Program-made: the position numbers and the translations under genes | The notes under the pieces: model-generated | What the model was told of the DNA's origin: nothing | Databases searched by the model: none | What the model saw: the letters and a program-made list of their open reading frames with translations, nothing else | In this document: piece after piece, positions 27,896 through 36,533 of the stretch | How the letters are laid out: each line of letters opens with the position of its first letter | Numbering within the stretch: the stretch's first letter is position 1 | Assembly (NCBI GenBank): GCA_051155775.1 | Contig: DAXETV010000018.1 | Span: 33,853 to 97,852 of the forward strand | Direction: 5' to 3' | DNA from: CAYSCZ01 sp051155775 | Lineage (GTDB): Bacteria > Bacteroidota > Bacteroidia > Cytophagales > Cyclobacteriaceae | Length of the DNA stretch: 64,000 nt

Positions 27896-28654
27896 CTAAA
27901 TATAACCAACAATTCTATAGGCAATTATACCCAGCATTTCTTTGAGGATAATATCCCACATCTGTAGAGCATGGGTACCTGGCCTGATCGAATAAAACCA
28001 ATGAATATTTGATGCATACTGAGCGTCCACACTGAATGGTATGGGATTCATTCCCTGAGATTTAAAACATAGCAGTGATCTTCTCATGTGAAATGCCGAG
28101 GTAATGAGTAGATATGAGGTAATACTTTCGTCCTGTTTTAATATTTGTGCTGTGAATTTTGCATTTTCATAGGTATTTCGTGATTCTGATTCCAGGATGA
28201 TATCCGACGCGTCTACCCCATATTGAACTGCCACTTTTTTTAACAGGATTCCTTCTTTAGCAAAAGGATTGATAATGGATCCGGTGCCTCCGGTAATGAG
28301 TATTTTCTCTATAAATCCCATTTTGTAAAGGTCAATAGCTTTCAGCAACCGGTCAGGTGAATCGGGAAAATGAACCCTGTCTGCCGGCAGCTTCTTAGGG
28401 TCAGTAATCCCAGTTAAGACTATTCCTACATCATATTTATTCAGGGATTTATACTTTACCTGGGGTATTTCCCAGACACCATATAAAGTATTGATGATAT
28501 ATGGATTTGTATAAAAAATTAAAAGTATCAACGCGGCTATTCCACATAACTTAGCTTTTCTTTTTTTAAGTACCAGAGATAGTAACAGCAGGATGAATAA
28601 CTGACTGACAGGCATTATTGTCCAAGTCAGTATTTTTGACAAAAAATTAAACAT
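27896..28654 (-). CDS. YdcF/SanA family membrane protein (DUF218)
   Basis: A 252-residue protein with two N-terminal membrane helices (about 12-29 and 34-52), then a Rossmann-like DUF218 domain: DVGIVLTG, LLKAIDLYKMG, KILITGGTG, ESRNTYENAKFT and LLITSAFHMRRSLLCF. The ElyC/SanA/YdcF group is tied to envelope biogenesis and vancomycin sensitivity in enterobacteria; the biochemical activity is unsettled. Its ATG directly follows the stop of the ABC transporter gene, so the two are one operon. Confidence 0.88.
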   Translation of the reverse strand: MFNFLSKILTWTIMPVSQLFILLLLSLVLKKRKAKLCGIAALILLIFYTNPYIINTLYGVWEIPQVKYKSLNKYDVGIVLTGITDPKKLPADRVHFPDSPDRLLKAIDLYKMGFIEKILITGGTGSIINPFAKEGILLKKVAVQYGVDASDIILESESRNTYENAKFTAQILKQDESITSYLLITSAFHMRRSLLCFKSQGMNPIPFSVDAQYASNIHWFYSIRPGTHALQMWDIILKEMLGIIAYRIVGYI

Positions 28655-31648
28655 CTACCTTTTAAACCCGGTAAGTATTTTCTTTAACACATCATAATAT
28701 AAAAATATAATAAGCACAAAACTCATACTCCATATAACCAGGATATTGAAATAAAAAGTGTCAAAATAGGCACCAAAAAATTGCTTTTGCGGTACATAGA
28801 ATTGTTCTCTAAAGTCAAAAATGTTTTCTGGAAATTGTGGGTCCATATAAATTGGATAGATCTTTTGAATAAGCTCATTGTCCCGCTCAATCAATCTTAG
28901 TTCGGTGGAAGTGTTTTTTACAATAGAACTTAATCTTTCGTTTTCATAGGTGTTACGTAATTGGATGAGTGTCTCTCTTCCTTTTTCAGTCTCTGTATAT
29001 TCTGATAACACTTCGGATTTCAGCCTGTCGGCTTTTTTATATTTGTTATTATAGAATTTCCTGAGGTTGCCTAAAAACTGTTTGGTTTGATTGTACAATA
29101 CATCATTGAATTCATCTTTCGTAAGCTTGTCTACCTGGGGAAACTTATCTTTACCGATAGCTATTAATTCTTTATTGATTTCATTTCTCAAGATAGCCAG
29201 ATTATTTTCAATTCTTTTTTGATTAGTTGATTCCGAACCAATATTTCGATGGAGATAATCAAGGGCAGCATCCAGTCTTGGAAGGTGATAAACGGTTTTA
29301 TATTCTGAATTTGCCATTATTTTATCGTGAGGATAAATTTTATCTTCATACGCATTGTCTCTGAATTGAGTAACACATAATGATTCAAAAGCCCATCTGG
29401 ATGCCATAAGCTCACCAATAAACGGCACCTTGTCTACTGCACTAATTGTTTCATTTAGCTTATCAAAGTTTACTACAACACCACTCAACAATAATTGCGG
29501 AATAACTAAAAGAGGAATAAGGATGTAAACAGTAACCGCTGATTTGAAAGAGGCTGATATATTCAGGCCGAGGGTATTTGCAAAACAAGATATGCTAAAC
29601 AATACCAGCCACATCTCAAGGGTCATACCTTTTATCTCAAGTATAATAGCTCCTATTATGACATAAGTTAATGTTTGAATCGCTGACAAAGTAAATAAAA
29701 TGATCAGTTTACTTATGATATAACTGAATTTGCTCAGGTTTAGAAACGCTTCCCGTTTCTTAATTTTTTTATCCTTCAAAATCTCTTCAGCACTAACTGT
29801 TAACCCCATAAACAGCGCAACTATTACACTCATAAAAAAGAATACCGGAATGTTCAAATTTTCTTTGAAGGTATAAAATTCCTTATCAGCAGGGGTGTAC
29901 CTGACAATGAATGCCAGAATGAAAGCCAGGACAGGAGCTTCTAAGAAGTTAATGTAAAGATATTGACGGTTATTGAGTTTGGACAGAACATCCCTAATGG
30001 TAAATATTGGGATTTGTTTAAATCTGTTGGGGATATTAAGCGTTTTCTTCGGTGCAGTACTGAATTCTTTTTTTTGAGGAATCTTAATTCGCTCTTTAAA
30101 AGCCGTGTACCACTCGTAAGGTGATATTTTTCGTTGTTTGGTTACATGCCCATACTCATTGACGACTTTCGCTTCAATTATATTGAAGATTTGCTCTGGG
30201 TTATCATTCGTACGTTTATCTACAATTTTTACAATCCCTCTGAAATAATCGATGGCATTAACAGGATTACCGTAGTAAATCTGGTACCCTCCAACGTCCA
30301 GGATGACCAGCTTGTCAAACATCCTGAAAATATCCTCTGATGGTTGATGTATCACCGAAAATATTAACTTTCCTTTAAGCGTCAGTTCACGAAGCAGGTC
30401 CATGATATTTTCTGAGTCGCTTGAGGACAGACCGCTGGTAGGCTCATCAACAAACAGCACTGCGGGTTCCCGCAATAGCTCCAGTCCAATATTTAGTCTT
30501 TTTCTTTGGCCTCCACTGATCACTTTTTCTAAAGGGTTTCCAACCTTTAAGCTTTTTATTTCAATTAGTCCGAGTGACTCTAAGGTTTTAACGATCAGCC
30601 TGTCTAATTCCTGATCACTTTTATCCTTAAAACATAGTTTTGCAGCAAAGTATAAGTTTTGATAAACCGTCAGGTCTTCGATCAAAAGATCATCCTGAGG
30701 AACAAAACCTATCACTCCTTCTATATTTTCTTTGCTTTGGTGAATGTCAATCCCATTTATTCTTACACTTCCTTCACTGGGGGCGTCAATTCCATTTAGA
30801 ACGTTTAATAGGGTAGATTTACCGGCTCCGCTACCACCCATGATAGCGATTAGTTTACCGGTATGTTCAACGATATTTATATTTCTAAGACCTATATTAC
30901 CATTGGGGAATTTATAGCTTATATCACTTGCAATAAGGGATATATGCTCTTCAGCATCAACATCACGAAATTCACTGGCAACATCGCTGTAATAGAGTGG
31001 TTCAAGGGTAGAGCCCCGTACAGAACTTCCTGAAGAAAAAACTTTAATTCTATTATGCCTTAGTGGGTTTCCATTGAGAATTATTCCTTCTTCACCGATA
31101 TATTTAATAAAGTAAGTATCCAGCTCTTTTGTATGAAGAATAAAGATTATTCCTTTTAGGTTTTCCCTTGTAATATATTTAGAGGTCTCATTTCGTTCAT
31201 ATTTACCATTATCAACAATGAGAATATTTGAAGAAATCATTTTACTTCTGTCCTGATACAGCACAAATGATTTCAGATGGTCGGTTATTTCTTTAGGTAT
31301 GTTTATGCTACGGGCAATGAGATAAACCAGCTCATTTTCTCTTTTGGATATTCGGCCATCAGCAATAATTAATTCCAGTAAATCAAGAATTACAACAACT
31401 TTCTGCTGTTTTGTTAGCTCTTTGTTGATCTGGTCAGTGATCCTTTTTATTTCTTGTTTCTCATCAAATACAATCGTTGATTGGGAAACAATTACATCAA
31501 ATAGCGCAAGATATCTTTTGGCTTCCTCAGAATTTAAACTCTCAAGCAAAAACTTTTCGATAGATGCCCTTTCATCAGAAGTAACCTGATCTTCTTTGGC
31601 TACAATAGCCAATAACTGGATAATAGCTTTTAGTAATTTTTCGCTCAT
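28655..31648 (-). CDS. TerB-ABC ATPase-permease fusion protein
   Basis: A 997-residue half-transporter of the ABCG/White type with an extra front end. Residues 1-125 look like a TerB domain (EDQVTSDERASIEKFL; LIIADGRISKRENELVYLIAR). Residues 135-225 form a beta-rich region that may be FHA-like. The ATPase has Walker A GGSGAGKST (271-279), ISGGQRKR (377-384) and FVDEPTSGL (399-407). The permease begins near 560 with about five helices, followed by a hydrophilic insertion of roughly 200 charged residues before a last helix near 965-985. Substrate unknown. It is cotranscribed with the YdcF-like gene. Confidence 0.88.
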   Translation of the reverse strand: MSEKLLKAIIQLLAIVAKEDQVTSDERASIEKFLLESLNSEEAKRYLALFDVIVSQSTIVFDEKQEIKRITDQINKELTKQQKVVVILDLLELIIADGRISKRENELVYLIARSINIPKEITDHLKSFVLYQDRSKMISSNILIVDNGKYERNETSKYITRENLKGIIFILHTKELDTYFIKYIGEEGIILNGNPLRHNRIKVFSSGSSVRGSTLEPLYYSDVASEFRDVDAEEHISLIASDISYKFPNGNIGLRNINIVEHTGKLIAIMGGSGAGKSTLLNVLNGIDAPSEGSVRINGIDIHQSKENIEGVIGFVPQDDLLIEDLTVYQNLYFAAKLCFKDKSDQELDRLIVKTLESLGLIEIKSLKVGNPLEKVISGGQRKRLNIGLELLREPAVLFVDEPTSGLSSSDSENIMDLLRELTLKGKLIFSVIHQPSEDIFRMFDKLVILDVGGYQIYYGNPVNAIDYFRGIVKIVDKRTNDNPEQIFNIIEAKVVNEYGHVTKQRKISPYEWYTAFKERIKIPQKKEFSTAPKKTLNIPNRFKQIPIFTIRDVLSKLNNRQYLYINFLEAPVLAFILAFIVRYTPADKEFYTFKENLNIPVFFFMSVIVALFMGLTVSAEEILKDKKIKKREAFLNLSKFSYIISKLIILFTLSAIQTLTYVIIGAIILEIKGMTLEMWLVLFSISCFANTLGLNISASFKSAVTVYILIPLLVIPQLLLSGVVVNFDKLNETISAVDKVPFIGELMASRWAFESLCVTQFRDNAYEDKIYPHDKIMANSEYKTVYHLPRLDAALDYLHRNIGSESTNQKRIENNLAILRNEINKELIAIGKDKFPQVDKLTKDEFNDVLYNQTKQFLGNLRKFYNNKYKKADRLKSEVLSEYTETEKGRETLIQLRNTYENERLSSIVKNTSTELRLIERDNELIQKIYPIYMDPQFPENIFDFREQFYVPQKQFFGAYFDTFYFNILVIWSMSFVLIIFLYYDVLKKILTGFKR

Positions 31649-31695
31649 TTAAATTATTTGAGATATGGCAAGAAAAATCCTAATTTAAACAAAAT

Positions 31696-31727
31696 AAAAA
31701 AAGCATTGAAAAAATCTTTCAATGCTT
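31696..31727 (-). terminator. Terminator of the Gly-rich lipoprotein gene
   Basis: AAGCATTGAAA (31701-31711) pairs exactly with TTTCAATGCTT (31717-31727) across a 5-nt loop. On the minus strand it is followed by a T run, 34 bp after the gene's stop. Confidence 0.85.
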
Positions 31728-31760
31728 CTGTGCAGGTTTGGTTGGCGAGTGTGTTGCCGT

Positions 31761-32672
31761 TTAACTTACAATTTCAGTACGGATGCGTTCGACTTCAGTA
31801 GTGATATCATCCAGAACACCAGGATCAAGTGTATAATCCCCTGTATTCTCTTCAATTTTTATTTGTACTTCCTGCAAGTCTTGATATAAGATTCTAAGAA
31901 CGCCTAGCTCAGTAATCATATTAGCTATTACGTCATCTTGTGGCAAATCTTTTAGCATTCCGATTACATCTATAAGTGGTATTTTTTGATCTAAGATGAT
32001 TTTCACCAATGGCTCTAATATCAAAGTCCGGTTTTCTGAGGATAGATCAGTTGGATATGAATCCACCAGCTGGGTGGAAATATATAAGCCTTCAATATAA
32101 CTCCCGCATAAAACCAGTCCAGCCATGGTTAATCTGTCACCTGATTCAAGCCTTTGCTCCGCTATTCTGACGGCTTCATTAATCAATACTGACAGGGAGT
32201 CTCTGTTGCCGAGGTTTTTTTCGAAACGCTTCATCATGGAAATATCGAAAGCGGATGATATACCAATGGTTTCTGCCAGCTTTTGACATGCTTCCATATA
32301 TTTCAATGCATCCTGAACCTGTTCATAGGAAGATAAATAACCAGCATCAGTAGCATAAACACCAAGATTTAATGCGGCTTTGTCATTAGTATTTTGATAC
32401 ACTTCAATTTTATCTAATGAATTCAATAGATCAGAGTTGTAATCAGCACCTACTGCTTCTAATAAAAATGGTACTTCTGAGGGTGGTGGTAATTCATGGA
32501 TGACTTTGTCAATATCCTGAACTATTTGTTGTTCAGCTTCTGTAAATTCAGATGCTTCTGATGCAGTGCTTTCTTTTTCATCCCCTCCACCTCCTCCTCC
32601 ACAGGAAAATAAAAATAGTGATAAAACTGTTAAACAAGCAGTCTGTAAATAGTATTTCATATCAGTTTTCAT
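31761..32672 (-). CDS. Lipoprotein of unknown function
   Basis: A 303-residue lipoprotein: lipobox FLFSC with Cys24, then six Gly residues and an acidic DEKES stretch, a likely surface-export signal. The rest is helical, without repeats or enzyme motifs; YATDAGYLSSYEQVQDALKY and RLTMAGLVLCGSYIEGLY are its most distinctive parts. It resembles conserved Cytophagales lipoproteins of unknown role. A strong terminator isolates it from the ABC operon. The ATG four codons in (32660) could also start it. Confidence 0.8.
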   Translation of the reverse strand: MKTDMKYYLQTACLTVLSLFLFSCGGGGGGDEKESTASEASEFTEAEQQIVQDIDKVIHELPPPSEVPFLLEAVGADYNSDLLNSLDKIEVYQNTNDKAALNLGVYATDAGYLSSYEQVQDALKYMEACQKLAETIGISSAFDISMMKRFEKNLGNRDSLSVLINEAVRIAEQRLESGDRLTMAGLVLCGSYIEGLYISTQLVDSYPTDLSSENRTLILEPLVKIILDQKIPLIDVIGMLKDLPQDDVIANMITELGVLRILYQDLQEVQIKIEENTGDYTLDPGVLDDITTEVERIRTEIVS

Positions 32673-32786
32673 CTTGGTTTACGGTTGGTTTTGTTTGAAT
32701 CCAATACCCAAGTTTAACATAATTTTGCTTTTGAGGAAAATTTTATCTCAACAATTTATGCAGTTTGATCAAGTAATATAAAAACA

Positions 32787-32990
32787 ATGAGTGGAATATC
32801 AGAAAAGAATCTAATCGTAGGTAAGAAATACTGTATCGTTAATTATGGCGAAACCAGACATTTTGTGGTGTTGGATAAACTCACAAGTGATTACCTAATT
32901 CAGGATGTACTTACTATGGAGAAGCAGTATTTTCATGAGTTCATTCAGTATGGAAAAGGAGATGACTTTCATATTTCAGAATACGAGTAG
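32787..32990 (+). CDS. Small cytoplasmic hypothetical protein, 67 aa
   Basis: A 67-residue acidic protein with alternating hydrophobic residues (KKYCIVNYGETRHFVVLDKL), suggesting a small beta-barrel. There is no signal or membrane segment. It is divergent from the lipoprotein gene and isolated by a 321-bp gap from amt. Family not recognised. Its composition and clean ATG-to-stop frame support coding. Confidence 0.55.
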   Translation: MSGISEKNLIVGKKYCIVNYGETRHFVVLDKLTSDYLIQDVLTMEKQYFHEFIQYGKGDDFHISEYE

Positions 32991-33100
32991 CCTCAGTTTT
33001 TTAAATTAGTATACTTCTGTATATACACTTTAAAACATTATATTATTTTATATTAGATATTAAAAATAAGATAATATTTTGATTATAGCCATTTTATACA

Positions 33101-33131
33101 AACAGTTATTGAATTTTTTTCAATAACTGTT
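33101..33131. repeat. Perfect 13-bp inverted repeat upstream of amt
   Basis: AACAGTTATTGAA (33101-33113) and TTCAATAACTGTT (33119-33131) are exact reverse complements around a TTTTT loop. No T run follows, so it is not a standard terminator. It lies about 180 bp before the amt start and about 120 bp before the -7 element. Confidence 0.75.
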
Positions 33132-33253
33132 CATGAAAGTATAAGCATATTGATAAATCCACATTTGATAGATGATTATTATGCAAAAAGTGAAAACATT
33201 ACGACATTTAATTAAATATTAGTTAAAAAAATAACCATAAAATATATAAATAT

Positions 33254-33261
33254 TAATTTTG
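33254..33261 (+). promoter_or_regulatory. Candidate -7 element TAATTTTG for amt
   Basis: A perfect TAnnTTTG match 50 bp before the amt start codon. No TTTG is seen at the expected upstream spacing, which would fit an activator-dependent promoter. Confidence 0.45.
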
Positions 33262-33311
33262 TCGCTTGTAAAGGTTGTTTTTTACACCACAATTCTTTTT
33301 CTGTAAAAAAA

Positions 33312-34664
33312 ATGATTATGAAATTTACAAGTAATGAAGAAACCAGTTTAGCACCTGAAGTATTAGATACTTCTACAAGTGCTGTTGATTCTGGAGCATT
33401 AACTGAAACAGCTAATGCTTCGGTTCTAGAAGTTGCAGAATTAAATGCAATGATTGGAGACGCGGTATTCACTGCCAATAATGTTTGGATGATGTTGGCA
33501 ACTGCCTTAGTGTTCATCATGCATTTAGGATTTGCCGGAGTTGAAGCAGGATTTGGACAGTCTAAAAATACTGTAAATATTCTCTTCAAGAATACACTGA
33601 CGCCAGTATTGGGTATTATCACCTATTATATTATTGGTTTTAATTTGATGTATCCCGGATTCGAAACACCGGGATGGTTTGGATTTGGAGGCTTTTTCTT
33701 GAATTTACCCGAAAATGGTAACTCCGTTGAATATGCAGGCGGAGGATATACTTACTGGACCGATTTTCTTTTCCAGGCAATGTTCGCTGCCACTGCTGCT
33801 ACTATTGTGTCCGGGGCTGTGGCTGAAAGAATAAAGATCAATGCGTATCTGTTATTTACCTTACTGTTCGTTGGAATTGTATATCCAATTATTGGAAGCT
33901 GGAAGTGGGGCGGAGGTGCATTGGACGCTATGGGATTCTATGATTTTGCCGGCTCAACTTTGGTACATTCAGTTGGCGGATGGGGGGCGCTTGCAGGTAT
34001 CATTGTGCTTGGTCCTCGGATTGGTAAATATGCAAATGGAAAAATTAATGATAAGCCGGGCTCAAGTGTTCCACTATCTGTAATAGGTGTATTTCTTTTA
34101 TGGCTAGGATGGTTTGGTTTTAATGGTGGGTCCGTTTTATCCGGAGATCCGGCCGCTACATCTTTTGTATTGGTTACTACTTCCCTTGCTGCCTGCACTG
34201 GTGCATTGGGAGGATTTCTGGGAGGGTACCTCGTGTTTAAAAGGCTCGACCTGGGTATGGTTCTCAATGGTATATTGGCAGGTTTAGTTGGTATCACCGC
34301 AGGTGCAGATGTAATTAGTCCATCAGAGTCATTATTGGTAGGACTAATAGCCGGTGTACTAGTGGTTTTTTCAGCCGTAATTTTAGACCGATTAAAGTTA
34401 GATGATGTTGTTGGGGCGGTATCCGTACACCTGACCTGTGGTATATGGGGAACTTTAGCAGTAGGAATATTTGGAGCTGGCAAAGCATTTTTACCTCAAC
34501 TAATTGGCGTTCTAATATGTGGTGCCTTAGCTTTCAGTGCAGCTTTTTTAATATTTACTGCTTTGAAGCATACCATCGGTATCAGGGTGAGTGAAGAACA
34601 TGAAACATCCGGACTGGATAGTCATGAACATGGTATAAGAGGGTATACAATAACATATGAATAA
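33312..34664 (+). CDS. amt: Ammonium transporter
   Basis: A 450-residue Amt/Rh channel of the inner membrane importing ammonium. The conserved parts are present: GFGQSKNTVN, LFQAMFAATAATIVSGAVAER, the first pore His in STLVHSVGGWGAL, FGFNGGS, and the second pore His in AVSVHLTCGIWGTLA. About 11 membrane helices span residues 57-420. The first 50 residues form a Ser/Thr/Glu-rich extension without a signal peptide. No glnK (PII) gene is linked, unlike the common amt-glnK arrangement; instead a porin gene follows. The ATG at 33318 is an alternative start. Confidence 0.95.
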   Translation: MIMKFTSNEETSLAPEVLDTSTSAVDSGALTETANASVLEVAELNAMIGDAVFTANNVWMMLATALVFIMHLGFAGVEAGFGQSKNTVNILFKNTLTPVLGIITYYIIGFNLMYPGFETPGWFGFGGFFLNLPENGNSVEYAGGGYTYWTDFLFQAMFAATAATIVSGAVAERIKINAYLLFTLLFVGIVYPIIGSWKWGGGALDAMGFYDFAGSTLVHSVGGWGALAGIIVLGPRIGKYANGKINDKPGSSVPLSVIGVFLLWLGWFGFNGGSVLSGDPAATSFVLVTTSLAACTGALGGFLGGYLVFKRLDLGMVLNGILAGLVGITAGADVISPSESLLVGLIAGVLVVFSAVILDRLKLDDVVGAVSVHLTCGIWGTLAVGIFGAGKAFLPQLIGVLICGALAFSAAFLIFTALKHTIGIRVSEEHETSGLDSHEHGIRGYTITYE

Positions 34665-34668
34665 AAAA

Positions 34669-34706
34669 AGCCAGGCAATTAAGTCCGTCAACTTATTGCC
34701 ATGGCT
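34669..34706. repeat. Long stem-loop between amt and the porin gene
   Basis: The arms 34669-34684 (AGCCAGGCAATTAAGT) and 34691-34706 (ACTTATTGCCATGGCT) pair over about 15 bp with two single-base bulges and a 6-nt loop. It begins 5 bp after the amt stop. There is no T run after it on the plus strand, but the A run before it would act as one on the minus strand. It may be an intercistronic processing or partial termination element. Confidence 0.65.
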
Positions 34707-34757
34707 CTAAATCAAAAATCTGTCAAACAAATTTTTAAATCTCACTACAAATTTATT

Positions 34758-35891
34758 ATGAAATTAATTTACACAATTCTTTTTTTACTGTTATTCCTCT
34801 CAAAATCCTTTCTTTCCCAGGCACAAGAAGAGGAAGCTGAATCTGAATTAATATTGTCGGGGTCTGTGGATGCATATTTTCGTCAAAACCTTAGTACTGA
34901 AAATGAACCGCAGGATGGTAATTCCCTACTAACTGTGCCGGCAACTTCTTTTGCCGATAAGCCAGGCTTTGCCTTGGGTATGATTAACCTTATCGCAGAA
35001 TATAGTAAGGGAAATACAGGCATGGTAGCTGACCTGGTATTTGGTCAAAGAGGTGCTGACGCAGTGTTCTTGTCGGGAGCAATCAACAATATAGTAAACC
35101 AATTGTATGTTTTCTGGGATGTTTCAGATAATGTCACATTAACACTTGGAAACTTCAATACTTATTTGGGCTATGAGGTGATTTCACCAACAGGAAATTA
35201 TAATTATTCCACATCCTATATGTTTACCAATGGGCCATTTAGTCATACCGGTATTAAAGCAGATATAGCACTTTCTGATAATTTCAGCTTAATGTTGTCC
35301 TTGATGAACCCGACTGACCAAACAGATTTTAATTTTGGTGATTCTTATGTTGGTGGCCTGCAACTTGGCTATGAAAATGATGCAGGAGGATTATGGCTAA
35401 ACGTCAGACTTGGTGATGAGGATGGCTCAATTGATCCAGATAAAGATCCTAGTGGCACATCCTCCGGAGGTGTTTTATTTCAAACGGATATCACAACTGG
35501 CTGGGACTTGTCTGATAGTTTTTATCTTGGATTTAATGGCACAATCCTATCTCAAGATCCTGGTGTTACTATAATTAATGGATCGGAAGAAGATATTGAT
35601 GGGGATAACACCGGATTTGCGGGCTCTGCTATATATCTGCAGAATGCTTTCAGTGACAGGTTTGGGCTGGGGCTAAGGTATGAGTATTTTACTGTAATTA
35701 ATGGAGATGATGCAGTTGACAACCCAAATTTCAATGCTTTCACACTATCCGGCAATTATAAGGTTCAAAACCTAACCATCATTCCGGAATTTCGTGTAGA
35801 TCTGTCAAACGAAGATGTTTTTGCAGACAGTGATTTTAACCCAACCGGATCTTTATCTTCGTTTTTAATAGCCGCAGTTTACGAATTTTAA
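34758..35891 (+). CDS. Outer-membrane beta-barrel porin
   Basis: A 377-residue exported protein with a signal peptide (1-24, ending LSQAQ). It has alternating beta-strand patterns ending in an aromatic C-terminus (AAVYEF), the signature for outer-membrane insertion. The family is the putative beta-barrel porin group often found in Bacteroidota (SVDAYFRQNL; GNFNTYLGYEVISPTGNYNYSTSYMF; FLIAAVYEF). I chose the ATG at 34758 because the in-frame ATG at 34701 lies within the stem-loop and would put 19 residues before the signal peptide. Following amt, it may give small nitrogen compounds passage through the outer membrane; that is inference. Confidence 0.88.
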   Translation: MKLIYTILFLLLFLSKSFLSQAQEEEAESELILSGSVDAYFRQNLSTENEPQDGNSLLTVPATSFADKPGFALGMINLIAEYSKGNTGMVADLVFGQRGADAVFLSGAINNIVNQLYVFWDVSDNVTLTLGNFNTYLGYEVISPTGNYNYSTSYMFTNGPFSHTGIKADIALSDNFSLMLSLMNPTDQTDFNFGDSYVGGLQLGYENDAGGLWLNVRLGDEDGSIDPDKDPSGTSSGGVLFQTDITTGWDLSDSFYLGFNGTILSQDPGVTIINGSEEDIDGDNTGFAGSAIYLQNAFSDRFGLGLRYEYFTVINGDDAVDNPNFNAFTLSGNYKVQNLTIIPEFRVDLSNEDVFADSDFNPTGSLSSFLIAAVYEF

Positions 35892-35941
35892 TTTTGATTT
35901 TAGGGTAAATAATATTTGAGATTTTATTAATATTTCTCAAC

Positions 35942-35986
35942 TTAACAACAAGGTTCATCGATAATTATAATGGATCTTGTTGTTAA
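35942..35986. repeat. 17-bp near-perfect inverted repeat between two genes
   Basis: TTAACAACAAGGTTCAT (35942-35958) and ATGGATCTTGTTGTTAA (35970-35986) are inverted copies. Fifteen positions are Watson-Crick, and the two others would be G-U pairs in RNA. The loop is 11 nt. It lies 50 bp after the porin stop and 10 bp before the next likely start. No T run follows. Confidence 0.75.
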
Positions 35987-35996
35987 TTTACCCAAA

Positions 35997-36533
35997 ATGA
36001 TCAATTTTATAATACCTCAATTATTTCTTATCCTGGTTCTATTTGGTAACGTTTTGAAAGCTCAATGTTCATTTAATATTGATACTACAATACAGTTTCA
36101 ATCACATGAGATTCCTGACCCATCCGGGATGCTCAGAAATATAGCCAGAGAATTACAACCAGTGAGAAAATATGAAAATAAGGTTGGTGAACGATATATT
36201 TTAAATTCATCTATGAAAGTGTATGAGCAGGGCCTACTAACACCAAAACCATTTGCCAGGATCCGATATGAGATGCATCTGCAGGAAAATAATGGCATGA
36301 TTATTTTTTCGATAAGAAATTTCACTTTTAAGGAGATAAGAAGAGATCGATATGGACGCCACACAGAAAAAGGTGGAAAGCCAATTCCGTTAATTCAAAA
36401 AGTTGATGATGTAAATGATAAAAGGTTAAATATTATTTGTGAAGAAATCTTACTTATGATTGAAGAAAGCGCTGATTTGTTGCAAAAATATGACTCAAAA
36501 ATCAGCTATATGGACAGCTCGGCAACAAGATAA
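35997..36533 (+). CDS. Exported protein, unknown function
   Basis: A 178-residue protein with a signal peptide (MINFIIPQLFLILVLFGNVLKAQ from the ATG at 35997). An ATG at 35970 would add nine residues, but it falls in the right arm of a long inverted repeat, so the later start is preferred. The mature part contains a conserved-looking RNFTFKEIRRDRYG and ends in an acidic/helical tail. It resembles short exported Bacteroidota proteins without assigned role. Its stop abuts that of the convergent permease gene. Confidence 0.65.
   Translation: MINFIIPQLFLILVLFGNVLKAQCSFNIDTTIQFQSHEIPDPSGMLRNIARELQPVRKYENKVGERYILNSSMKVYEQGLLTPKPFARIRYEMHLQENNGMIIFSIRNFTFKEIRRDRYGRHTEKGGKPIPLIQKVDDVNDKRLNIICEEILLMIEESADLLQKYDSKISYMDSSATR

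Larger units (their letters stand above)
32991..33311. other. Gene-free leader region upstream of amt
   Basis: A very AT-rich stretch of 321 bp without a plausible gene on either strand. It holds the 13-bp perfect inverted repeat at 33101-33131 and a TAnnTTTG element at 33254-33261. The likely role is regulation of the ammonium transporter, and the length would permit a structured leader. Confidence 0.6.

Noticed and set aside
33938..34483. A 181-codon frame antisense to amt
   Set aside because: Amt is certain on the plus strand; the antisense translation is Pro/Thr/Ser-rich low complexity, a typical shadow.
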